Shown here in pieces: positions 12,327 to 22,621 of a stretch of DNA of 64,000 nt; position 1 is the stretch's first letter, and every line of letters starts with the position of its first letter. Below the pieces are notes generated by a model. The model was not told the origin of the DNA and ran no database searches. It saw only the letters and a list, made by a program, of their open reading frames with translations. The stretch is from assembly GCF_001640025.1 (NCBI RefSeq), contig NC_031672.1, forward strand, positions 5,828,001 to 5,892,000, written 5' to 3'. This DNA comes from Sugiyamaella lignohabitans (taxonomy: Eukaryota; Ascomycota; Dipodascomycetes; Dipodascales; Trichomonascaceae). A program made the translations under genes and the position numbers.

Positions 12327-12547
12327 GCCCCCCTACCCCGTGGTGCTGGCTAGGGTCAACCTTAACAGGGATGGCGAACCATAGACCTGGGAGCTGGCTG
12401 GAAGCCCTATACGGCAGAAAACATGCCTGATTCGGCCGGGCCAGATCACAGTCGAACCCTGGCGATGGTTGGCGGGCGAGACCAGGCCCCCGGGCCTGGC
12501 AATCCGCGGGATGGCTGCCGCCGACGGATAAACTGGCCGGGAGGACA

Positions 12548-12686
12548 TGCCTCCGGCGGCTGGGGCTCTGCCCCAGACCCCGTGGCTCCTCTCGCTGCGC
12601 TCGAGTCGGTTGCGTAGACGGGCCCAGGCCGCTCCGCGAAGCGGAGCACTACCAGGTCTGGGGTGGAGCCCCAGCCGCCGGAAGCA
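12548..12686. repeat. GC palindrome, full (E3)
   Basis: Left arm type b with a TCT loop in the middle hairpin, right arm type c. The right terminal part has GGAAGCA instead of GGAGGCA, and its middle stem contains GGGGTGGAGCCCC. Confidence 0.88.
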
Positions 12687-13349
12687 GACCGGCTCCCGTG
12701 CGGGTCTAGCAAGGGGTGGTGCTGCGGTGGATGTTGCAGTCAGGGGCCCGTCCGTGGCACGAAGAGGGCATTGCGAATGGGGGCAGCACCCCCGACCCGA
12801 ACCAAGCGCTTTTCAGGCTAGCAGCAGTAGCAGCGGGAGCAGTAGTGGAAGCGCTAGCAGCGGCACTAGCGGTTTCTCCTGCCCCGCTAGGACGGTCTAG
12901 GAAAGTCACTGCCGGCCGGAGTAGGACGGATCAGCCAGCAGCACAGCAGCAGCAGCAGCCGGCGCTTGGTGCTGGTGCGGACGGGCTCTCGTAAGCTCGC
13001 AGCTGGCTAGGGCGTGCCGTAGCGCCAGGCTAGCGTACTTGCGGAGCAGCACAGTGCCGAGGGAATAACAAAGTCCATCCATCCATCCCTAGCGACCTGG
13101 CTACGAGCGGGTTTACGTTTAACCCAACGCCAACCCGAAACCACCGTCACCATAAACCAACCAACCAACCAACCAGACCCGAACCCCGGCCAAACTAACT
13201 CGACTCAGCACCCCAGACCCGGACGATGACTCTTGACTCCTGCCCACCAGCCCGCACCGCATCGCAGCCTTCGCCGGCCTGATAGCAGCCAGCCAATGCA
13301 CGATGCCGCTCACCACAGCGCACGGTCCTCCCCCCGGCGAGGTGCCACG

Positions 13350-13491
13350 CTGCCTCCGGCGGCTGGGGCTCCGCCCCAGACCCCGCTGCTCCTCTCGCTG
13401 CGCTCGAGTCGTTCCCACCGGCCGGCCCCACCCTCTCCTGCGAAGCAGGAGCAACCAGGGTCTGGGGCGGAGCCCCAGCCGCCGGAGGCAG
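13350..13491. repeat. GC palindrome, full (E4)
   Basis: Left arm type b, right arm type a, spacer about 30 nt. Both middle hairpins are intact. Confidence 0.9.
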
Positions 13492-14149
13492 CGAGGGTCC
13501 CCCCTGCAACCGCGGCTGCATGCCTGGGTATCGGGCACTAACGAGTTGGAGCCAGGTGCAGCACACTGTTTGGACGATTTGCCGACTCCTGCATATAAAC
13601 TAATTAAATAATCGATGTCAACGGTAGCCTTTGTGGGTTAGCTCATCGACAGGCCGCCAGCCGGATGAGGCTAGCGCTGTAACTGGCGCTAGCATCGAAC
13701 CTGCGGATCGGCGCGGGCCCGGTGTCGGTGCCAGATCCAGGTCACAGCGGTGGTTTGCCTGCCGACATCGCCATCTGGTCTTGCTATGCCATACCATACC
13801 ACACCATACCAATTGGCCTCTAGCGTGTTCTCGTAGTCCGCTTCGCTCACCTACCCACCCATCCCCCCCTCTCTCTCGCCTCATCTCCCCCACTCCCCAC
13901 TTGCCTTTCTACACCACCATCATCGTCATCACAAATACTACCCCCACTACACAGCAACCAACCGACCCCACTCCACAACACCTCGGCGACGAGCCCGTCG
14001 TCCACACCATCAGCCCACAGGGCCCTACCAAGGGGGCTGGCTGCATCTGTCGTCGGTCAGCAGAAGAATGTTCTATGTAAGATGGGCTCGTGGCTAGCTG
14101 CACCGGAGCCATCGATCGGGCCCGGAGAATCGAGCTCGAGGGAGGGGGG

Positions 14150-14319
14150 CTGCCTCCGGCGGCTGGGGCTCCGCCCCAGACCCTGGTTGCTCCTGCTTCG
14201 CAGGAGATGGCCGAGCCCGTCCGTCGTCGACACGAACCACCAACCAACCCCAGCAAACGACTCGAGCGCAGCGAGAGGAGCAACCAGGGTCTGGGGCGGA
14301 GCCCCAGCCGCCGGAGGCA
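14150..14319. repeat. GC palindrome, full (E5)
   Basis: Left arm type a, right arm type b, with a longer spacer of about 50 nt. A G-run (GGAGGGGGG) precedes the left end. Confidence 0.9.
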
Positions 14320-14486
14320 CACCTCGGGAGAAGGTTCAAGGGGGGATATTAATAGAAAAGCAGCTGGCAGTGGATCTGAGACAGCGTCGCACCAGATGGC
14401 GAGATCAGGCCAGGCGATCCAGCCGAGCGATGGTCGATGCTGCTGCTGCTTTCTGCGTAAACAAACAAACAAACAAGCCCCCCTGG

Positions 14487-14627
14487 TGCCTCCGGCGGCT
14501 GGGGCTGCGCCCCAGACCCCACTGCTCCTCTCGCTGCGCTCGAGTCGTTAGCGTCGACGGCCCCCAGCCGCTCCGCGAAGCGGAGCACAACCAGGGTCTG
14601 GGGCGGAGCCCCAGCCGCCGGAGGCAG
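14487..14627. repeat. GC palindrome, full (E6)
   Basis: Left arm type b with a TGC middle loop, right arm type c. The spacer contains CGTCGACGGCCCCCAG, the inverse of the CTGGGACCGTCGACG core seen in E19. Confidence 0.9.
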
Positions 14628-15084
14628 CGTGGCCACCCCGCCAGTGACCACAGTGGGAGCACTGACCAGCTGATTGGCACGATCAGCCAAACCTTAGTAG
14701 GCGAGCGACGGGCTAGGGCCCCTCCTGGGGAGCTAAAGTTGGCGCCGGCAGGCAGGTGAGAAAGTAAGGTTAAGTTTGATCGAGTTAAGTTTAGCGCGAT
14801 CAGGTGGCACGGAAATGCGCGCCAACGACGCGAGCACCGCCTGCTGGCTATCTTCAGAAGCAGCAGCAACAGCAGCAGCAGACGCTGCCAGTTGCTTGAT
14901 CTTCGGCAGCTTGTTTTAGGCCGGAGATTGGCCGGACTGGCGGAATCAGCAGCAGCGACGTCGACGACGCTCGACCACGCTAGCACGCTCAAGCTCTAGC
15001 GTCTCTTAATCACTCACCAGTCAGCCAGCGTCCAATTGTTTACGTCGCAACACCGACCCCCAACAACCAGGGCCCCTCGACGCC

Positions 15085-15145
15085 CGACTCGAGCGAAGCG
15101 AGAGGAGCCACGGGGTCTGGGGCAGAGCCCCAGCCGCCGGAGGTA
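15085..15145. repeat. GC palindrome, right arm only (E7)
   Basis: Type b distal hairpin (GAGCGAAGCGAG variant), middle hairpin loop AGA, end GGAGGTA followed by CCCCCCTCCC. No facing left arm nearby. Confidence 0.85.
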
Positions 15146-15565
15146 GTCCCCCCTCCCTCCTCCCAGCGAAATGGCACCGCGGTTCGCATGTGAAGAATGT
15201 GGTGGTCAGACAAAGAAGAGCAGGGTCCGGTAAACAAACAAGCGGAGCAGCAGGGCGTCTGTCGCAGATGGCAGCAGCAGCAGCAGCGGGAGCTGTTTGC
15301 GGAGACCAGAAATGAGATCACTTACAATAGGCCCGCCTGACTGCGGAGCCCGAACCATGCCAGATTAGCGGTTGGCGCTAGTGGGCTTTGTCCTGACCGC
15401 ATCCGTGCTCAGCTGCTAGCTCGTACCCATATTCTGTCTAGCGCAGCCGCCCGCCAGCTGGCCCATCACCAATTTCCCCTTTCGGCGCCTCCTCCTGGTT
15501 CTCACCACAGAACAATAGCCCACCCACCTGTCTCAGGGGAGGCCCTGCCCTGGGGGATCGGGAGT

Positions 15566-15627
15566 CTGCCTCCGGCGGCTGGGGCTCTGCCCCAGACCCC
15601 GTGGCTCCTCTCGCTTCGCTCGAGTCG
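15566..15627. repeat. GC palindrome, left arm only (E8)
   Basis: Middle hairpin loop TCT, CCCCGTGG linker, type b hairpin in the CTTCGC variant. It is followed 21 nt later by the full element E9 in the same orientation. Confidence 0.85.
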
Positions 15628-15648
15628 GGTTTAGGGGGGTGCTGGGTG

Positions 15649-15793
15649 CTGCCTCCGGCGGCTGGGGCTCCGCCCCAGACCCTGGCTGCTCCTCTCGCTG
15701 CGCTCGAGTCGTTGCGTTGCCGGTCCCAGTTCCCAACTCCTGCGAAGCAGGAGCAACCAGGGTCTGGGGCGGAGCCCCAGCCGCCGGAGGCAG
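15649..15793. repeat. GC palindrome, full (E9)
   Basis: Left arm type b, right arm type a. The outer flanks GGGGGGTGCTGGGTG and CACCCCGTCCCCCC continue the inverted symmetry. Confidence 0.9.
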
Positions 15794-16004
15794 CACCCCG
15801 TCCCCCCAGCCGGGCTCAGCTGTCAGGGGAGAGAGGCCACAGCACAGACGCAGCGATCGCAAACTCTGTCGAACCTTGGCAGCAGGGCGGAGGCGGCTGC
15901 CATGCACGAAGGGGCCACTAAAAGTGGGTACAAGCGCGCAGTGACGCAGCGTCCACAAACAGCAGGTGACAGGCCCGGCACGGGCCGGCAGGGGGGGCCA
16001 TGCT

Positions 16005-16145
16005 TGCCTCCGGCGGCTGGGGCTCTGCCCCAGACGCCGTTGCTCCTCTCGCTGCGCTCGAGTCGGTCCTCCCCCCACCCCACACCAACTCCTGCGAAGC
16101 AGGAGCAACCAGGGTCTGGGGCGGAGCCCCAGCCGCCGGAGGCAG
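16005..16145. repeat. GC palindrome, full (E10)
   Basis: Left arm type b (TCT loop), right arm type a. Flanks GGGGGGGCC on the left and CACCCATCCCCCCC on the right. Confidence 0.9.
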
Positions 16146-16467
16146 CACCCATCCCCCCCTTGTTTGTTTGTTTGTGTTTGGGGCGCGAGAGGTGGGCGGA
16201 TTGTTCCCCGCTCTGCAAGCCGCTGGTCTGGGACAGGCTGGGTTATCAGAGTTCACGACAAACTCTATTTTAATTAACCGGACAGCTGGTGTGCCAGACG
16301 AGAGCCCAGCCAGTGACGTTGGTGAACTCATTTAAAGTTCAGACGACGGCGATTATCCCGATAAGGCAGCCAGTGCACTCTCCCTTCCACAGCAATCAGG
16401 AAACGGTAGCCAGTCAATTCGGGTGGTGCTGGCTCACGGGGTCGTCGCTGTTTCGGGGACGGGGGCG

Positions 16468-16529
16468 TGCCTCCGGCGGCTGGGGCTCCGCCCCAGACCC
16501 TGGTTGCTCCTCTCGCTGCGCTCGAGTCG
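16468..16529. repeat. GC palindrome, left arm only (E11)
   Basis: Preceded by GGGGACGGGGGCG. Intact middle hairpin, type b distal hairpin. The next right arm (E12) is 473 nt away and of another type (c). Confidence 0.85.
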
Positions 16530-16820
16530 GGCGTCGGCGGTGCCAGCTGCTTGGGGGGGACGGAGTCTGTTGGGTGGCCCAGTTCCGGACGGGGCTTGGG
16601 CTTGGGCTTGGGCTTGATCTGCCGTTGAGGGCGACGCTGATGCTCGTACATTGACTCATCTGCCCCTGGTCCACTGCCGCTGCTGCTGTTCCTGCCGATG
16701 CTGCTGCTCCTGCTGCAGTTGACTGATCTGACCGCCGCCTGCTGCTTCCTTCCCTGCCTGATCTGACGCAGCTGCCCAATCCGACCCTGCTTTCTGCCTT
16801 GCGTTGCCTGCCTGCTCCCT

Positions 16821-16844
16821 GATCTGATCTGATCTGATCTGATC
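16821..16844. repeat. GATCT tandem array
   Basis: Four perfect GATCT units followed by GATC, within the long E11-E12 interval. Confidence 0.9.
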
Positions 16845-17002
16845 CCAGCCGATCCAACCCTCCCGCCGGGCCACCATCGCCAGCATCGCCGCCAGCCAGA
16901 TCGCAATCGCACCCACCCAAATCAGGCATAATTCCACCCACCGTCCCTGACTGGCCCGATAACAAACCAAACCCCCTCCCCCTGGTGGCATTCCCCCTAC
17001 CC

Positions 17003-17059
17003 GCTCCGCGAAGCGGAGCACAACCAGGGTCTGGGGCGGAGCCCCAGCCGCCGGAGGCA
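17003..17059. repeat. GC palindrome, right arm only (E12)
   Basis: Type c distal hairpin, intact middle hairpin, followed by CACACCCCGGTCCCCC. It stands 19 nt before left arm E13, so the pair is in inside-out order (right then left). Confidence 0.85.
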
Positions 17060-17078
17060 CACCCCGGTCCCCCGCCAG

Positions 17079-17136
17079 TGCCTCCGGCGGCCGGGCTCCG
17101 CCCGGACCCGTGGCTCCTCTCGCTTCGCTCGAGTCG
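17079..17136. repeat. GC palindrome, left arm only, compensated stem (E13)
   Basis: The middle hairpin reads CCGGGC-TCC-GCCCGG instead of CTGGGGC-TCC-GCCCCAG. Each side has changed in a matching way, so pairing is kept. Distal hairpin is type b in the CTTCGC variant. Confidence 0.85.
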
Positions 17137-17448
17137 GGGCTTGGACCCTGGCCGCAGCGGTTGCGGGAAGGAGTCCGAGGGGTGAGGGAGGGAGATCTGG
17201 CAGCAGCAGCAGCGACAGGCTTGTTTTGCAGCCAAAAGCAACGATCGGATGCAAGCAGGCCTCCAAAAAGAAACCAAAAGCCAAGGCCCTTTAAACCGCC
17301 CAGATTTTATGCACTGCAGCCGTTTCAAATGAGCTGCCCCTCTTCAGGCATTGATCTCCCTCTGCTGCTACTGCCTGCTGATATTCAACTCCGCTGCCAT
17401 TGGCGCTCACCCGCACCTCCTCCGGCGGCCTGGTCGGGTGGATGGGAC

Positions 17449-17596
17449 CTGCCTCCGGCGGCTGGGGCTCTGCCCCAGACCCCGTGGCTCCTCTCGCTGC
17501 GCTCGAGTCGGTCCGTCGAAGGTCCCAGCTCGAGCTGCCGTCTCCTGCGAAGCAGGAGCAACCAGGGTCTGGGGCGGAGCCCCAGCCGCCGGAGGC
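17449..17596. repeat. GC palindrome, full (E14)
   Basis: Left arm type b (TCT loop), right arm type a. The right flank GCACACCCCTGTCCCCCC matches the C-tract terminus of other copies. A short terminal fragment (CTCCTCCGGCGGCCTGG) lies just upstream at about 17417. Confidence 0.88.
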
Positions 17597-18339
17597 GCAC
17601 ACCCCTGTCCCCCCAGCCAGTCCCAAAACGAAATCCGTGGGTACGAGGAGAGCCCGGAGACATGGGGAGGCGGTCGAGGCCCTGGTGGGTAGTCCGCCGA
17701 ATGTGGATGGGGGCTGTTGAACGCCTGGTGGATTGAATTGCTCACCGACGGGTATAATCAGAGTGCATAAGAGGCAGGTACCAGCAGCGGTGGCACCGGC
17801 GGGTCTAACGGTCGCCAGCAGGTCCGGTTAATTAGGTCAGCAGCCTGGATGGCCTTCAGAGTTCCAGATCGCTCCGGATTGATTGGCCTGCGTTGGCCCA
17901 ATGGAGCGTCGGATCCATCTGCTGCTGCTGCCGCTACTGCTGCCGCCCAGCCGCTGATGCTGATGCTGCTGCCTGGACGAGCACGGACGGATCCAGTCCA
18001 ACGGTAGCAGCCGGTGCCCTGGCCATTCGCCCGTATCCAGACACAGAGCCCCGCTGGCGCCGCCTGCCGCAACCGCAACCGAAACCGAGCTGCCCCTCGC
18101 CCGTTCGGTCCTACAACCACGCACCCCTCCTTCCCTCCTCACCCGCAGCATCACCCCCTATCAACCAAGACCTGCTCACCTGGCAACGGCCCCTCCCCCT
18201 CCCCCGCCTCGCCCGCTCGTGTGAGGTCCCACACACGCATCCGTCCACCCGCAGCTGCTGCACCTTCCCAACGGCTCGACATCCTGAACCAGCAGGAGCA
18301 ACAGTGCCTTGGTGGAAGGGGCCACTTCGGGGTCCGAGC

Positions 18340-18543
18340 CTGCCTCCGGCGGCTGGGGCTTCGCCCCAGACCCCGTGGCTCCTCTCGCTTCGCTCGAGTC
18401 GGGCGTAGGGCCGCCCCCTGTTACTGGGTTTTTAGTTCCCCGTTCGCTGGCTTGGCTGCCACGCGACCCTCACCCCGACGCTCGACTCGAGCGAAGCGAG
18501 AGGAGCCACGGGGTCTGGGGCGAAGCCCCAGCCGCCGGAGGCA
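18340..18543. repeat. GC palindrome, full with long spacer (E15)
   Basis: Both arms are type b with the CTTCGC/GCGAAGCG variant, and both middle hairpins share the loop change TTC/GAA (CTGGGGC-TTC-GCCCCAG), so the arms match each other better than they match other copies. Spacer about 80 nt. Confidence 0.9.
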
Positions 18544-18861
18544 CATCTCCCGTCAAAAAAAATATTTTTTTTTCCCTGCCGACAGAGTCACACGCCTGAC
18601 CCCTCTCGATAGCAACGGTCGGGTGTGTGAGTGTGACAGGGAGGGGGAGGGGGAGACCGTTGGCGACGTTGAAACGTCGACGTTGCATCTGGCATGCAGA
18701 TGCATATACACCCATCGCATCTATCAAAAAATTTTGTGCATGACACACATCCACTGAGACCCCAGAGCATGCACGTCACACTTGCTCCGCCGCTGCTGGA
18801 ACTGCTTCTCTGGGTGCGAATACGGCCGGGAATACGCTGGCTTGGCTTGGGGACAGGGGTG

Positions 18862-19035
18862 CTGCCTCCGGCGGCTGGGGCTCCGCCCCAGACCCTGGTT
18901 GTGCTCGCTTCGCGAGCGGCGTGGGCCTCCTGTGTTTTCTGTAAAGTGTCTGTAGTCAGTTCGAACCCGGGCTACACGCCGCTCGCGAAGCGAGCACAAC
19001 CAGGGTCTGGGGCGGAGCCCCAGCCGCCGGAGGCA
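18862..19035. repeat. GC palindrome, full with symmetric type d hairpins (E16)
   Basis: Both arms carry GCTCGC-TTC-GCGAGC hairpins, and the inner GGCGTG/CACGCC adds more pairing. Flanks GGGGACAGGGGTG and CACCCCCGTCC extend the symmetry outward. Confidence 0.9.
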
Positions 19036-20265
19036 CACCCCCGTCCGCAGTGTATGGAGCCTGTTTAAGGTTCAGATTGGAGGGTGTGCATGAGGCTAGC
19101 GGGATTTTAGATTTAATATTTGTTGTTTGTTGATGGACAGGGTTATGGGATTTTGGGTTTTCATTTGTATTTTATTTTTTGGGATGGTGGTTGTGGTGGT
19201 TGTGGTGGTGTTTAGAGCGCGGTTGCCAACTCTAACGGATTTAGGAACCGTATTGATTCCGTTGCTGATACATACCTAACCGAGAGGCACGATGCCAACC
19301 TAGTGTAAACCTTGTCTAAGGTTTGTCTAGTTTTGGTCTCATGTGAACAGCCAACTTTGTTTATTTATTTTTTTGCCGGTCTAACCACGATCTGGATTAT
19401 AGTTTAGACAGATCGTAGCGTAAGGTCACAGTCCGATTCAGCAAGTGCTACGTCTCCAGAGCTACTACTACTGCTGCTAAGCTGTAGCACCTGCTGCTCA
19501 ACTGGAGCTACAGTTAGCTACACAGTACAAAAATCAGAATTAGCTATAGCAGTTGCAGAATAAAATATTACAGGGTGTTAGAACTACAGCTACAACTACA
19601 GCTACAACTACAGCTACAACTGCCGATATCAGAACTACAGCTGCCGATATCAGAGCTAAAGTTACAGAATCAGAATTAAGCTCGACAGCTACGAAAACGA
19701 CAGGACCACTCACTCCCGCTCGCTCTCCGCTCTGGGCAGTTACTCTGTACAGCCAGTCTTGCACAATTACAGCTCGACTGTACAGGCACTTGCTGCTCTC
19801 ATGCACGACATGTACCACATGTACCAATTGTAATAAGATTATAAGATTATAAGATTTATCCTTTTGTACATATTTAAACATATATTGGATATATTTATAC
19901 TTAGTTCGACACTAGACTGGGCAGATGGATACACCCAGACAAGGACAGCAGCAGCACTTGCTCTCAATTTAGGTTTTAGCCAGATCCATACTGATCTTTG
20001 TGGGCTGGGCATGGCATGGCAGCCATGGCATCGCACCCGGCATCTGGCATGATCAGACATGGCATCAGACATCTCAGTCCCGTAATGTCATGTCATGCCA
20101 TGTCTGTCTGTACACCGTCAGCAGACATGGACATGGACGTGGACCGCAAAGTAGAGTTAGCGATTGTCAAGTGCATCTTCGGAGGCCTCACCTGACAATC
20201 ATGTTTTAATATCTAATTCTTGTTCATTAATTTATCATTTAACATTTCGCTTTATTATTAGTATA

Positions 20266-20745
20266 ATGATTTTCTTCTTACCTGTACTATACATAGTGTT
20301 ACCATTATGCTCATGCTACGCATTCAACTTTACTGCTCTTGACATTGCACTAGATTGTATCCGGAACATTGACCACCAATTTTATTACTTCATTCCTGCT
20401 GAATACAGTACGTTTACTGTCGCTAATGTGTCAGGCTATTATTTTAACGAAACTATATACAGACAGCTATATCCCTGTTTGATGAGTTTAGCTGAGCATA
20501 TGGTACCAGGAGTCTCGTTTGATGGTTATGAGATGCGAGGAAGGTTGTTAATGTCTGGGGTCATTGATGAGAATTTAACAGCTCGTGACTTAGTTGACGG
20601 CGGGATGGACACCTATCCGGCTCGACCTGACACAACTATGAATAGTACTGGGCAGTATCAAGTACCTACAATGACGCCTGATCTCTTATACCAAAATACT
20701 TACGATACATATATTAAGGCAGGATCATGGAATAACTATTATTGA
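20266..20745 (+). CDS. Small secreted glycoprotein candidate, unknown function
   Basis: 159 aa from the ATG at 20266. Residues 1-19 (MIFFLPVLYIVLPLCSCYA) look like a signal peptide with cleavage after CYA. The mature part has five N-glycosylation sequons (NFT, NVS, NET, NLT, NST), only two cysteines outside the signal, and is rich in Tyr. No KDEL-type signal or second membrane segment is visible, so secretion or a wall-associated location is inferred. I recognise no family. It is the only convincing frame in a repeat-rich desert, with no palindrome overlapping it. The frame is open upstream to a TTG, but only the ATG start gives the signal peptide. Confidence 0.6.
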   Translation: MIFFLPVLYIVLPLCSCYAFNFTALDIALDCIRNIDHQFYYFIPAEYSTFTVANVSGYYFNETIYRQLYPCLMSLAEHMVPGVSFDGYEMRGRLLMSGVIDENLTARDLVDGGMDTYPARPDTTMNSTGQYQVPTMTPDLLYQNTYDTYIKAGSWNNYY

Positions 20746-21167
20746 TCATTTGTGGACAAAATTACTCGTTTCTACAGAAACAGCGTAATACAATGTCTGG
20801 CTTATTGATCTTAAACAGTTGAGTGCAGTATCTAAGTGTCATCTTGGACATGCATGCCTAAGACTAGCGGCACCAGAAGTGCAATCGTGAAAATCATAGG
20901 TTGTTGTTTATTTTAAAATGAAATGATGAATGATAAATTAACAGATTATACATCATGTGAATAGGGCTGGTGTGAACCGTGCAGATGTGACTGAATGGTG
21001 ATGCTGACGACGTTGATGACGCCAGTATCTGAAAGCGGCACCACCAGCTGCGCCGCCGGCTGTTGGTTGCTAACTGTAAATTAATTAATTTTATTAATAA
21101 TAATTGCGGCACCATCAACAAATTAATAATCACCTCGCGACCAACCTAATCCACCCCCTGTCGGGGT

Positions 21168-21309
21168 CTGCCTCCGGCGGCTGGGGCTCCGCCCCAGACC
21201 CTGGTTGTGCTCCGCTTCGCGGAGCGGGCTCGGACCGTCGACGGAGACCGACTCGAGCGCAGCGAGAGGAGCAGCGGGGTCTGGGGCGGAGCCCCAGCCG
21301 CCGGAGGCA
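21168..21309. repeat. GC palindrome, full (E17)
   Basis: Left arm type c, right arm type b. The spacer holds GGACCGTCGACGG. Flanks GGGGTC and AGACCCC add inverted symmetry. Confidence 0.9.
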
Positions 21310-21445
21310 AGACCCCCCCTCCCCCTGGCGGGGGTCAGTCGGCTGAGGGGGGGCTGCGGCTGGTTGGGAGGAATGCGGGAGGGGGAGAGGAGAGAGGGGA
21401 GAGGGGAGTAATGTACATAAAACCAGGAACGGACATTGGGAGTTT

Positions 21446-21545
21446 GAGTGGTGGTGGTTAGAGTGGTTAGAGATGCAGTTAGAGGGGTTAGAGTGGTAGA
21501 TACAGTGGTAGTTAGAGTGGCAGTTACAGTGGATAAAGTGACAGT
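21446..21545. repeat. Degenerate G/T-rich repeat (GTGGTTAGAG type)
   Basis: Irregular units such as GTGGTTAGA, GGGGTTAGAGTGG and GTGGCAGTTACA on the plus strand. G/T asymmetry recalls telomere-like sequence, but no unit is perfectly repeated more than twice. Confidence 0.55.
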
Positions 21546-22621
21546 AGTTGTAGGGGTATTTTCGTAGAGTTGTCGTTGTAGTACTGGAGCCGTACTTGCA
21601 GTAGTGGTAGCGGGAGCTGCTAGAAGAGTGAGAGCGGTGTTTGTAGTGGTAACGGTAGTTAGTGGTTGTGTTAGTGGTTATGGTTGTAGCGGTAGCGGTG
21701 TGGTGGTTGTAGATTCGTTATCTTATTTTTTGATGTATTTTTTATGTATTTTTTGTTTATCTTTTTTTCCGACTTTAGCACGTCGCTGTCCGCCATTAGG
21801 GATCTGTGTGCAGGAAAAACTGTCGGGAAAAGTATTTTTTAGACTCCGGCTGCTGCGGATCATACAAAACTTACTAACAGCACGCACTGCCGACACAAGG
21901 CCCAACGCAAGAACCAGAAAATAAATCTTATTACACCAGTGGATTTATTTCGCCTTTTATTATTTCATCCCGTGTTGTCCAGTATCCGTCTGTCTGTGCT
22001 ACCAAGTGCTCCCCCTTCTTTTTTTTTGGGCGCTCCCTGGTTTGCTAGACTTTTTGTACGTGTCAATCGTACCATCTTACCCTGTCGTCAAATTCCTGTA
22101 ATCGGGCTTGTCTGTTTGTTTGCGTGACGAACCAGTTGAAATTATTTATTATCAAAAGGTTAAAAATCAAATCGTACCATCTCACGCGATCTCTACCACT
22201 GTCAGGGTTTCGGTTTGGTATTAGAAGTTAGTTAGTCAGAAGTCTGTGAGTTTGTTGGAGTGTTTCGATCTCTCCGTTCCGGCAGCTGTGATTATTTTTC
22301 TCTGGTGCGACCGTTTGAAGATCATACACCACACCACACCACACACACGACACACGAAATAGGTTATTGCCGGTTCAGAGCTCGATATTGTGCTACGGTT
22401 GGTTTAACGATTCGAAAACTGTGATATTTGTTAGCAGCAGTCTGATTAACGAGTTGACAAAGGGTTCATCGAAACGAGATACTGATAGCGAAAGAGGCAA
22501 AGACGCCAGTAAAAAGCTAGTAGAAAGTCTAGAGGTTTACAAAGAACGAACTTGTAGAGTCAGTGAGAAGCTTGTCGACACGAAAAATATCGGCTCTAGC
22601 TCATTATCTCACTGATATTAT

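Larger units (their letters stand above)
11307..20265. other. Gene desert with GC-rich core packed with palindromes
   Basis: About 9 kb without a supportable gene. 11.3-12.17 kb and 19.05-20.2 kb are AT-rich. The core between them is conspicuously GC-rich by eye and contains 14 separate palindrome entries (E2-E16, with E12 and E13 as single arms), CAG/CTG runs (14439-14450, 14862-14882, 16675-16720), ACC/CCAT short repeats (13077-13090, 13155-13178) and a GATCT array. Open frames in the core are mostly translations of palindrome arms (ASGGWGSAPDP- or PPAAGAPPQT-like) and are not genes. At 19572-19625 an ACTACAGCTACA-type 12-nt repeat occurs, and at 20010-20110 repeated CATGGCAT/ATGTCATG words. 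Confidence 0.75.

Noticed and set aside
13619..13720. tRNA-like A-box TTAGCTCA near 13638
   Set aside because: No matching B box or cloverleaf could be drawn.
12036..18757. Many open frames of 60-300 codons in the GC-rich island
   Set aside because: They are translations of palindrome arms in all frames, giving recurrent ASGGWGSAPDP-, PPAAGAPPQT- and LRRLGLRPRP-like strings on both strands. No domain and no consistent start.
18950..18985. tRNA-like B box GTTCGAACCC in the E16 spacer
   Set aside because: No T-stem partner, A box, anticodon arm or acceptor stem around it; it is palindrome spacer.
19540..19881. Frames of 99-113 codons with Thr/Val repeats
   Set aside because: Product of the ACTACAGCTACA tandem repeat; no conserved sequence.
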